The notes beneath the pieces are model-generated. The model ran no database searches, was not told the DNA's origin, and was given only the letters and a program-made list of their open reading frames with translations. A stretch of DNA of 64,000 nucleotides from Alisma plantago-aquatica (lineage: Eukaryota > Streptophyta > Magnoliopsida > Alismatales > Alismataceae): contig OY856412.1 of assembly GCA_963693085.1 (NCBI GenBank), forward strand, positions 345,584,457 to 345,648,456, read 5' to 3'. A program made the translations under genes and the position numbers. Numbering within the stretch: position 1 is the first letter of the stretch; each line of letters starts with the position of its first letter. Shown here piece by piece: positions 22,857 through 32,887 of the stretch.

Positions 22857-24677
22857 TCAGTTCCTCGTTAGATCCTTGGAGTTTAAGATCTTTCGATTCC
22901 TGAGATGGACCCCTACGGATGCGCCAAATAGCAATGCCTTGCCCGGATTGCATGGGAGCCGCCCCTTGTTCGGACTGCCTATGGTGGTCTTCCTTGGCTG
23001 AGTACTACCCATGGTAAATCGCAAGCTTTCCCCGGTTCCGGTCCCCTCATCTGGGATAACGATTGGGTTGTCTCCTTTGATCGTTACTGTTGCATGCTTC
23101 TGAGTATCGCTGTCTAACACCTTTTGTGACTCTTTGTTGTTTCCGATCTTTGTCGGTCGAGTTACCTCTTCAACAGGCCACTTCTTCTTGTTAGCTTCTT
23201 TCCATTGGCGCCACTTGTACCCCGGTTTAGGACCGCCTTTCCCTGCCTCCGTCGTCTCCACCACCAGTTCCTCCGTATCTTCTAATTGTTTAAAATGATT
23301 CTGTGACGCACCTCCGGCTACCTTGCCTGCATTGTCCTCCTTTCTCTAGCACCTGACGAAAAGTTTGGCGTGTAAAGTCTCGGTAAACCTTCCCAATGGA
23401 TGAGGTTGCGTGGATGTCCCTTCAGGTTTCTTCCCTGCCTTCACCTGGGCCTCAATCGCCGCCTTGCGCGCAACACAATCATCGTCAATGTGGCCAATCT
23501 TGTCGCAGAACATGCATATGCTTGTAAGGTTCTCATACTCAATCTTGTAAGTCTGTCCCTGGACAATGATTTCTGGCACTAGAGGATTGCTGGTGTCCAG
23601 TTTGACGGCAATTCTAGAAAACTTCCCCCGTCGCTTCTGGTCAGTATTTGTATCCACCTTGATTGTCCTTCCGATCGTATCCCCAACTTCCTCCAGAAAC
23701 TGGGACTGGTAAAGGAAGATAGGCACCCTTGGAATTCTAATCCATATAACCATATGTTTAGGGTTTGCGGAGGAAGGTGAGAACGTCCTATCCCATGGCT
23801 GAACGTTTAAATAGGACCCCATGAGCAGCCATGGTCCCCCTGTTAGAGTCGTCAGATAGTCATCCTCTCTCGTTAGTTGAACGATAAAGTAGTTGTCTTC
23901 CAGATCAATGAGTTTAAACGCTCCCACCGGCCGCCACATGGTCTTGATTCGGTCCTGCAAGGTGAGGAAGCCCACGTTCCTTGTGATTACCTTCACTACA
24001 ACGGCGTACGTCCAGGGTCGTACAAGAGCGTCGAAACGACCCTCGTTGATCTCGAAGGTTGGCGTGCCGTTAACAACGCTCTTCTTGATGTCCTTCTTGG
24101 TCAGGTTAGCATGCGGGTCATCGAAGCCCAGGAAAGGTAGCCGCCCGGTGCCATCGAATGTACTTATGATGTCCTTATAGGACCTTGTGTGCCTTGCCTC
24201 TCATGCTGGATCAGGCATGTCCGTTGCTCCCCCGTGTAGCGCCGGGAATTCCTCCCCACCGAGTGCCATGGTTCCCTCCTTGTTGCATGTGGGTTGTGAC
24301 CCACCTCCTGCTATGGTCGACTTCCCGAAGTTAAGTTCGATTCCCAGCCTTCTTAGGATTTCTTGTTGCGATTGTTTCTTGGTTGCTTTAGCTACTGCTG
24401 TGAGAGGGTTGTAAATCAAATTTACTCCCACCCCGCGATCCCCTGTATCTGTGGGTGCGGCTTCGGTTGCTGGTGTGTCCTACGCCTCTGTGGGCGGCGT
24501 GTTAGGGTCTACGTCTTCAAGAACTTCCTCCCCCTGCACTACAATCTCTCCATCGATGCCTTCCATCGTGTTGAACATGCTGCCTACTTCCTCGTCGCCC
24601 TCGTCCGGGGGTCGAGTGCCCCCGAACCGTCCTGTTCCTCCACGGCCTCCGCGGCCGCCGGTGCCACCTCCGCGCAT
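22857..24677 (-). pseudogene. LINE ORF1: DUF4283-like RNA-binding protein with zinc knuckle
   Basis: One frame of about 606 codons from ATG 24677 (MRGGGTGGRGG, glycine-rich start) to 22857, with in-frame stops at 24480 (TAG), 24201 (TGA) and 23346 (TAG). The middle part (KTMWRPVGAFKLIDLEDNYF, GGPWLLMGSYLNVQPW, VWIRIPRVPIF-like IWIRIPRVPIFLYQ) has the pattern of the DUF4283 domain common in plant LINE ORF1 proteins. CMFCDKIGHIDDDC (about 23524-23483) is a CCHC knuckle. It would coat the LINE RNA. The C-terminal part is basic and low in complexity. ORF2 begins 90 bp downstream. Confidence 0.88.
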
Positions 24678-24683
24678 GCGCGT

Positions 24684-24739
24684 GTCGGTCTCTCAAACCC
24701 TAGCAGAGCACGTCGGCCTCTCAAACCCTAGCAGAGCAT
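24684..24739 (-). repeat. Doubled 28-bp unit at LINE 5' end
   Basis: Two direct copies (24684-24711 and 24712-24739) of GTCGG-Y-CTCTCAAACCCTAGCAGAGCAY, differing at two bases. This sits in the 5' leader just upstream of ORF1, where repeated promoter-like units occur in some L1 elements. Confidence 0.85.
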
Positions 24740-25079
24740 GCAATACCTACACAATTACTTCCCTCATCACTTTTAACTTTACTAAAGTTCATCAACTTAT
24801 CTTGTATTAGGGTATGTCCCATCCTAATACTTTATGCACTAGCTCATCACATTTATCATGTAATGTATTGGTCATAAGTCACACAATTGAATTATTCAAC
24901 CATCATTAATGATATGAACTCATCTCAGGTTAAGGCATTATTGATATAGGACTAACCATTATCAACCACTCTAGGTGTTTCACCTATCAAGGTATTATCC
25001 ACACCATTACTTGGTGTTACACTCATCACTCCTAAGAGTGTCTTGCCCTTACCTGTACAAGGTGTATAGGGTTAAATCA

Positions 25080-26400
25080 TGTGCATATATTCACCATATC
25101 GTGTTGTAGGTGTATAGGCACTCACCAAATCGGGCATGAGGTACCTTCTTGACCTCATATCGGGCACAAGATATATGTATGTGTCACCCATGATACTTAT
25201 GAGGTATCAACCCATCACCATGTCAGGCTAGAAGTACATTCAATCACCCTATCGGGCTAGTCACCATCTAGGGTTAGACATGATGGGTTAGGGTTACCAT
25301 ATTGTTTAGGGTTGTGTATCGTGCAACCCTGTCATGCAACCATGTCATACAAGGTCATGTAGGCCTCATGATACTAAGTATCAATGATGTATCATATGAT
25401 CATATCATTCAATAACACTTGTTACTCTTCACTTATATCGGGTTACCTAATTTAGGGTTTCTTGTCAATTTACAAGTATACAATTGACCTTGTATCGTGT
25501 ATGGAGTCTATACTTGACTCCCTATCGTGCAAGAGGTGTATACTACACCCCCATATCATGCAACAAAGTATTCATTCATATCCATATCGTTCAAGTGAAG
25601 AAGGTGCATCATCATATCGAGTTAAAGTGATTTTTTGTGTGCTTACACCCGATATCACTTTTATAAGGTGATACCATCATCTTCAAGCTCTAGACCTTTT
25701 TTATAATTGTTATAGTTCATGGCAACAGGTCCAAGAAACTACTAGAAGTCATAATTGCATCAACTATTTCAGGAAATTTTGGAATTAAAAGTATTTCACT
25801 AATTATAACAATTTAGGTGAAGAATAATAACATGGTTGAGTTCAAGTTATAAAACCCACCTTGAGAACCACTTCAAAGCTTCAAGCTCCAAAGCTCCATG
25901 TTCCTAAGGTTGAAGATGACTTAATCAAAAGTCCAAGGCTCGTTCACAACTCCTTAGGGTTAAGTTTTGAGTTCCTTAGCTTCTTGGCCGACACCCTACC
26001 ACTCTTGGGTGATATGGACTTCCTCTTGGCCGAAACAACTTTGCTTGTGGTCGATACCCCCTCACTTGTGGCCAAAATCACTTCAATTGGCCGATATCAA
26101 CTTGCTATGGACAATATCAACATGGTATGGCCGATACACTTGTTATGGCCGATACCCAAGGCCTATGCAAGATACCCTTGTGCCCTTGCACGATATGCCA
26201 ACTCTCTTGCACGATATGGCACTCACTTGCACGATATGACACTCAACTCTTCACCCTATTGGCCGATATCACCTTATATGGCCAATTTCACCTACTTGGT
26301 CGATATGCTTTTTCTATGGGCAATATCCAATGGCCTATGCACAATATGCTTGATCTCCTACACGATACAAGAGCCCCATGCACGATACCACAAGGTAGGA
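25080..26400. repeat. CGATA/ATCGGGC motif clusters in LARD 5' LTR
   Basis: From 25080 to 25650 TATCGGGC and TATCGTGCA repeats are scattered; from 25970 to 26400 GGCCGATA and GCACGATATG repeats match the cluster at 12345-12770. On the minus strand both read as TATCG followed by G or T, so they may be one motif family. Confidence 0.75.
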
Positions 26401-27365
26401 GGGTGGTAAGGGTCGACAAATTTCACTTAAGGGTGAAACTAGGGGTATATATACTTGTTGCACATGAAGAAAGGTAAAAATGAGGTGTCAACATTTTGAG
26501 CTAGTAGGTGCCACGTGTCATGCATGGGTGACACGTGTCCATGCATGCATCATTGTTTATCTTGTCTTGCAAAACAGTTAAGGATCATATAGAGATGCAA
26601 ATTCGTCCATTGCTTATCCATTTGGATAAGTCATCTAGGTTTAATCACTATTTTAAGTCAAGTCGATAGACTTTTTCTAAGGAAACTTGTTGGCCGTTAC
26701 ACCTCACCTCCTTGAGGTGCTTTGCATGATATGGACTTTGACAAGAGTTCAAAAAACTATATGAGACACCTCCTTGGGCTCCATGGCCAATAGGCACTCA
26801 TATATAAGCTTTTCAACTTGATACAACTCAAGTTAAGCTTCCAAATTCAACCCTTTTTCTTGGTCATTTCATCACCAAGAGTATCATCATTCATAATTGA
26901 TCCAAACATGGTGTCTCATTAATTCTTTCTCCTTTAAATGATACATAGAGGAAGTAGGGTCATTCTATAGGTGGTAGTTTGCATTTCAACCCCACATTTT
27001 GGGTAAATTACAATTTGTACCGAAATTGGTGCACAAGGTACCAACATTGTTCAAACAAGTTCAAACTTGGAATTTAGGCTTTCCACAAGCCACCACCTTG
27101 CATCCTTCTCTCTATAATGATGCTAACACACATGAGGCATGTTCAACATGTGACATTTTGCATTATATCCCCTCAATTTTGGTAAATTGCACTTTGGTCC
27201 AAAACAAAGGAAAATTGCCCAAACAACATTCAATCAGTACCAAAATTGAAACATAAGTGTGTCACATGATAACAAAGCACCTTAGAGTATTATATTAAAG
27301 TTCTAATAAACTTTATTAGCCAAAACAAATAGGGTTACCTCATAACCCAGGTCAGGGTCGTTACA

Positions 27366-28667
27366 CTATTAGTTGAGCCCATACCACGTGGAAAAAAGCA
27401 GGATAAAAGCCAACCGTTGACGTGGCTACATATCATTGGTCCTCAGGTACTTATCTTAGAATAATTATATAAATAAATTGGTAACTAAAATCAAGACATA
27501 TGATATATGAACTTTGACAAGGAGAACACAAAGAATTAAATAAAAATATAACAGAAGCCCAAATCTGCTTATAATTCTATAAGTAGCTAAAGTTGTTACC
27601 TTTAATGAATTTATAATGGAAAACCCTAGTTTTATGTTAGTGGTATTTAGTAATGTTATTTGGATAATTTAAGTTGAAATTAACTTATTGTTAATAAAAA
27701 AGAAGATTAATATCTAAAAGGATGATCTTTGTACTTAATTGACTAATTTAGGGTTTCATATATATAAAGTGCATTATTGGGCTTAGAAACCCTAATGTAG
27801 GTGATCTAAGAGATTTATCTAAGATAACCTAATGAATCCTATTGAGATTTAGAAAACTTATAAAGGTATACCAAGTTAATAAAGATATGTTTGGGATGTG
27901 ATGGTAACAAATAGGTGTTATACATGTTTTCAGGATCACGAGTTGCTTGATTTGGTTGCTTACTTTGCTCGATTGGACATCTAGTTGGATTTCAATACCT
28001 TGCTTCTCTTGACGCATAATCAAGTATGTGGTTACTCTTATGACTACTCACACTAGTTTCACACTGATTTTTTAGGTTTTAATGGTTTCTTGAAATTAAC
28101 TGCTTGTTTGACTTTTATTTCATACAACTATAAAGTGACTATGGCTATCACCATAAATATATGTGCATAACTAGCTCAAAACCTAGTCCTCCTCTGTGGC
28201 TTTGAGTAATTGTGAGAGATGGATAACCTATTTATTGGTCTACCCTTTGGGTATGATCATCAAGTTATCATGAGTCAATGTTTTGTCTACCTTTGGGTAG
28301 GATCATACGACTATACGACCCTATGTGTTGGTCTACCCATGGGGTAGGACTATAAGGGGCTATTTGGGTTATAGCATATGAGAAAGGTAATATCCATGTC
28401 CATTGCAGTGACAACACAGAGGAAAGGATATGTTACGATTGAGTAGTTATGTTTAAGACGTAAAGTTTGATATGTTAAGCAATAATTTGGATGCAAATAT
28501 TTTTACAAATAGATACAAGCTATTGGTTCCCACACATACCAGTATAATTTGTTATACTAACCACCGTTTTGTTGTCAGCATTTTAAGTTTATCATAAAGT
28601 GGATTATCCTCTAAAGGACAGTGAATGAACAAAGCTAAATAAAGATTAGAGTATTGTAGATAGATAG
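27366..28667. other. Old AT-rich sequence, probably LTR of the eroded gypsy element D
   Basis: 1.3 kb between the LARD 5' LTR and the gag-only element. No coding frame is convincing. Three imperfect copies of TTGGTCTACCCTTTGGGTAGGATCAT lie at about 28235-28350. Because the gag-only element has TSD-like flanks (28663 and 35898), this sequence joins 35903-36106 when that element is removed. That stretch leads into a PBS, so both parts may be one LTR. Confidence 0.4.
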
Positions 28668-31600
28668 TGTAACATCCTCAAATCTTAAACCTATCAATGA
28701 CCCTTAATCGGAAACCCTAATTTTCAAATTTATGATTTTATCTAACAAATAATATGTAATGTGACCTTTAAGTCCCATATATATAAAATATTCTCAAAAC
28801 CTAAAATTTTGGTTCAACCAAGTCACCATGGAATGTATAATTCCTTTAGTCAAACATGTAGTTTATATATATGCATTAAGATAATGACCCATATGAGTTT
28901 GATGAACAAAAGTTAATGAAAACCTAAATCTAATTGGATAGGGAGATTCTAGAGGTTCTATTTAGCTTGTGGTTCAAATTTGGAGTCAATAGGGCTTGAT
29001 TTGACCCTTCAAATCAATATAAGGAGTTTGTATATGGTTTAATTGAGAAATCAATCGAATATTTCATTTATATCTTTGTTTAACCCTATGTTACTTTTTT
29101 TTGTATGTGTCATGGTCCTTTAGTCTGTTTTGAGTTAGACTAGGATGTGGACTCCTATGCATGTGGGGAGGTTGTCTCCCCCACCCTAGTCTGGCGTGCT
29201 CTGGACTCTACAGTGTCCAATATCTTCACCCTATCTGATCTCCCTCCCGGATGATTCCTTGTTAGATTAGACCTCTCTTGTACTGTCCCCTCCTTCTTCC
29301 AAATTGAATCATCCCTAGATTTGGGGACTGTCATTCCCTACATCTCTCAGACTCTTGTATCTACAATATCCTTCCCCTATTTCGACCTCCGGGTGAGACC
29401 CAATCTTCCCTTAGTCTTAACCTATAAAAGTAATCCTCTAAAAATGATGAGGGAGGACCCCAAAACTTAGAACCATCATTGTAACCCCTATGCTACCCCC
29501 TCCCTTCATACTCATGAGAGACGTGTACGGTAGTCAGAGTTGACTCACCGACACAACTTATCCGACCAGAGAAATGCTAGTAAAAGTCGTCCTTTGGCTC
29601 CTGAGGTTCCCTTGATGCTTAGTTTGCACTCAGTTTCATTAGTTGCACATGTATCCTCATATTCCCCTTTCATGGTCCCTTCTTATGGTTTTATTTTCCA
29701 AAGATGATTACCACTCAAGAGCCTCTATTTTATTTATCCTTGGTTCCTAGACCTTAGTCGAGATATCATGAACGTGCCTAAATGACTAGTTATACTCTAG
29801 TGTTCGTCTATGATGCGACCCGCATGACAACTTCCTCCTGCTCATTGGCCAATTTAGGTCTTTCTTGCTCCCGCTCATCCCTGGCCCCAATCCAGGGGTT
29901 GATGTGACTGATGGGTTACGGCGAAGATGATGTCGTTGTCTCAGAATACCATTAATGGACCCTCATTGCGGTTTTCCTAAATCCTTGATCTTGTATAGTT
30001 TGTCGATTCATCGCTTGTTGAGGAGTGATACGAACTAGGTGATGAAGGATGACAAATTGTCATGTTTGTCCTAGTGTTTTGTGCATCATTGTCAATGAGC
30101 CTAGGAGTGTACTCAGTAGTTTCAACTCTCTTTTTGGTTCTAACCATGCATCTCATGCTGAGATTATTCAGGCCAGGCGCCTTACTATGGTTTGTCCATG
30201 ACAATGTGGCCCTGACTCCAGTGTGGGCTCTCTTGCGCATAAAATGATACACATGCCATTTCCTGGAATTCTGATTAGTTGAGCTTTGTAAATTCGTAGT
30301 AAACCATAGGATGATCATAAAAATACCCAAAAATAGTCATTAGAACAATTTTTCGATAAGGAAGTCAATTTTCAAGTTTTCAAACCCTAATTTCGAGGTC
30401 TCTTGTCATGTTTCCCTAAAGATCCCAAATTAGGGTCTGGATATAGTTAATGTGATGATTAATATAAACCATGTTAATTTTAGGTACATAGGATTCAATT
30501 AGGATCAGGGATACTAAGTTAGGATCTACCTTGCTCCAGGTAAGTGGGTCATGCCATTATGCATTTATATCTTAGATGAGTTGTATGTTCAGTATGATTT
30601 AAGATTATGCTTTAAATTCCAAGTTAATGAATGAGATCAAGGTAATGATGATGCCTCAAATTTTATTATTTTCTTGTTGATTGATATAATCATCAAGTCC
30701 TATGCTTATCACTAATTCTCATAATTCTAATGCTAAGCTTATGTAATGATGAAGAAATTGAAGAAAGACTTATGTAATCATGTAATGTTAATGTCAAGAT
30801 TAAGAGGATGAAATACATGATGATTAAGATTATACACTTAAGTTGTGGATTGTTCCTCTTTATGTTATTTTGTCTATATGGCAAGGATGTGCACTTTGGT
30901 GCAACTAAGACGAGCCTTAACCGGACTGATGAGTGCTTTGGTGCAATTATTGGATGAGGACAATTGACATTGATGGCAAGATAAGAACAATAATGTTAAC
31001 GATTAAGTTAAGAGAATTAAATAACTTATTATATATTTCTTGCAATGATGGAACTTTATGATCATTATGGGATTCCTAGCAATGATGGTCTTTCTGAGCA
31101 TGATGTGCCCCATGTGGGCAGTGATGGAGAGAATGCATATATTGATGTTTCCTAATTCATTGATGTAGTGAAATGTAAAGCATAATGAGAATTCTTAATG
31201 TTAAATCTTGTAAAGCTCAATTCAGTTCATGTATATGCTTATTTTCAATTCTTATAACATGCATTTACTTATGTTTTTGCTTTCTTTCGCATGGTCATCG
31301 GATGAGATGTCCCTGGATCAACGAGCAAGAGGGTATTGAAGCGAGCCTTCAAGTGTAGTTGATCAAGGAGACTTTAGCTTGGTGGGGTGCCATCTACCAC
31401 TTCATAGATTATTTAGTTTAGTTTCAGTTCATGCTTTAGATTTGCTTAGCTTACATATATAAGGTTTTGAAATAAGATGAGATAGTTTATGGTTTTTTCC
31501 TATTAAAGAACAATGTATGAATCTCTATTTTTATTTAATGCATGGTGTTTCATTTATCTTGGTGCAATGTATATCATGTTTTGTAATGTTCCTCAAAGAT

Positions 31601-31670
31601 GAATAACCCATGTTATGGACAACATAGGGTTTTCTTCTGTTGTCATGTATGTTCTTGGAGAGATGTTACA
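28668..31670 (+). repeat. 5' LTR of gag-only element
   Basis: Begins TGTAACATCCTC and ends GAGATGTTACA. Matches 32888-35897 over its whole length. Includes a pyrimidine-rich, less AT-rich block at about 29105-30250 that differs in texture from the rest. Confidence 0.92.
29977..30330 (-). other. Antisense open frame in gag-only 5' LTR, unrecognised
   Basis: A 117-codon minus-strand frame with a homologue in the other LTR at 34170-34547 (125 codons). Both read MGIF-I-LW-T-NLQ...TNQNSRK-HVY-FM-KRA, then RVETTE-TPRLI. I do not recognise it. Because both LTRs were identical at insertion, similarity alone does not prove selection. It may be a captured fragment or chance. Confidence 0.25.
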
Positions 31671-31673
31671 ATA

Positions 31674-31685
31674 TGGTATCAGAGC
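31674..31685 (+). other. Primer binding site of gag-only element
   Basis: TGGTATCAGAGC three bases after the LTR end. Confidence 0.92.
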
Positions 31686-31752
31686 AATGAGTAGATGCCC
31701 ACTAAACTAAAGATTCACATGTTCTAACCCTAGGTATACCTTGTTTTTCTAG

Positions 31753-32681
31753 ATGTCTCCTAAGAAGTCAGACAAGGGAAAGGATAGGGAAGATGGTGCT
31801 AGGTATTCTAGTGAGGGAAGTGGATCAAGACGGAACCCTAAGGAAACCTTGGAGGACTTAGTACAACTACTCACCAATGCACTAGGACAAGGACAAAGTT
31901 AACCCAGACACCACGAGCTGACCCTGGTGTACTTCTTGAAGATTAGGACCGACTCCTTTACTGGAGAAGGAGAGGATGATGTTGTCACCAAGGGAGAAGA
32001 ATGTATTATGAGCATGGAACATTGTTTTTATTACCAGGATGCCCTCAACAATCCAGGGTTCGCTTTGCAACCCACATTCTAAAGGGAGTAGTTTGTACAT
32101 GATCGGAGAACTTCCTCAACTCAAGTGCGGTTGATGCACTTGCACTCACATGGGAAGGATTTGTTGAAGCCTTCCAGGAGCACTATGTGTCTGAAGCCAT
32201 GATAGAGAAGGAGTTAGAGTTCACGAATCTAGATCAGGTTAGTAACATGACGGTGACCGAGTATGCCATGAAGTTCATGATCTTGTAGAAGTACGGTTAT
32301 GATTATGATGAGCGACGCAGGACAAAGAAGTTCTTCAAAGGACTTAAACCCGACTTAAGCTTTGCCCTGTCAGGAAGAGGCCACATGACCCTTCAAGCTA
32401 CGTTAGATGCCACCCTAGAGCTAGAAGACCATACCGGAAGGTCCAGCAAGAACGAAATTACCCAGAAAGGCAACCAACATCAACATCAACCTCCCAACAA
32501 CAAGAGGAATGCTCCTAAGGTAGAAGCCCCTACTGCCCAAGAGAAAACACCGTGCCTAACTTGTAAGAGGGCCCATGGAGGGTCGTGCATGTTTGGTATT
32601 GGATTATGCTATTATTGTGGAGAGACTGGACGCATAAAGACAAATTTCCCTAAGATACAAAGGAAGGAAGCCAAGAACTAG
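31753..32681 (+). pseudogene. gag: gag remnant of gag-only element
   Basis: Starts ATG 31753 (MSPKKSDKGKDREDG...), open for 49 codons to TAA 31900. It continues in other frames: a gag-core stretch (WEGFVEAFQEHYV, FTNLDQVSNMTVTEYAMKF, about 32150-32280), then KKFFKGLKPDLSFALSGRGH and an open frame 32385-32681 ending in CYYCGETGRIKTNF. In that last motif the knuckle's histidine and final cysteine are replaced by R and F, so zinc binding is probably lost. Several frameshifts and a TAG near 32287 break it. The order (core, basic linker, knuckle) is that of gypsy-type gag; the protein is cut off with no pol following. Confidence 0.82.
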
Positions 32682-32873
32682 AACCCAGCAGCTAAGCGAC
32701 AAGCAAGAGTCTTTGCTATGGTTTAGACTGTCACTTTTAGATTTGGACTTTATCATTAGACCATATATCTATATAGTCTTGAGATTTTGAATAAAATGTT
32801 ATGATGTTATGGGAATATGGAAAACCCTAAGGTGGGTAGCTATCAAAGAAAATTTCAAGGATGAAATTTAATT

Positions 32874-32887
32874 AAGGTGGATAGAAT
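32874..32887 (+). other. Polypurine-like tract of gag-only element
   Basis: AAGGTGGATAGAAT directly before the 3' LTR start at 32888, preceded by AAGGATGAAATTTAATT, which looks like an eroded GGGGACGAAATT motif. Confidence 0.65.

Larger units (their letters stand above)
18682..24756 (-). mobile_element. Plant L1-type LINE, near full length, decayed
   Basis: Minus-strand non-LTR retrotransposon: 5' leader with a doubled 28-bp unit (24684-24739), ORF1 (24677-22857), ORF2 (22767-18701), about 13 bp of 3' UTR and a short A tail (T run at 18678-18683 on plus). Near-matching flanks at 18664-18681 and 24757-24774 (ACTTCC-A/C-TCATCACTTTT) are the likely target-site duplication. The surrounding LARD LTR sequence continues across the gap when compared with 43680 and 55240, so it inserted in that LTR. 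Confidence 0.93.
12104..27365 (-). mobile_element. LARD-like non-autonomous LTR element, hosting gypsy and LINE insertions
   Basis: Read on the minus strand: 5' LTR (27365 down to 16312, containing a LINE), PBS (16307-16296), an internal domain of 2,567 bp without coding sequence, PPT (13761-13745), then the first 1,641 bp of the 3' LTR (13744-12104), cut by the gypsy element. The 12104-13744 and 25726-27365 sequences are clear copies of each other. LTRs near 5 kb with a short non-coding core fit the Large Retrotransposon Derivative (LARD) description. Shared LTR start, PBS context and PPT context with the gypsy element point to mobilisation by Tekay-type proteins (inference). Confidence 0.85.
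16312..27365 (-). repeat. 5' LTR of the LARD-like element, split by a LINE
   Basis: Spans from TGTAACGACCC (complement at 27365) to ...ACA at 16312. Subtracting the LINE (18682-24756) leaves about 5.0 kb. It contains the conserved LTR-end block (16790-16850), a tandem array (17142-18345), CGATA-type motif clusters (25080-26400) and a TATA candidate at 26801. The right flank at 27366 is unrelated sequence. Confidence 0.85.
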
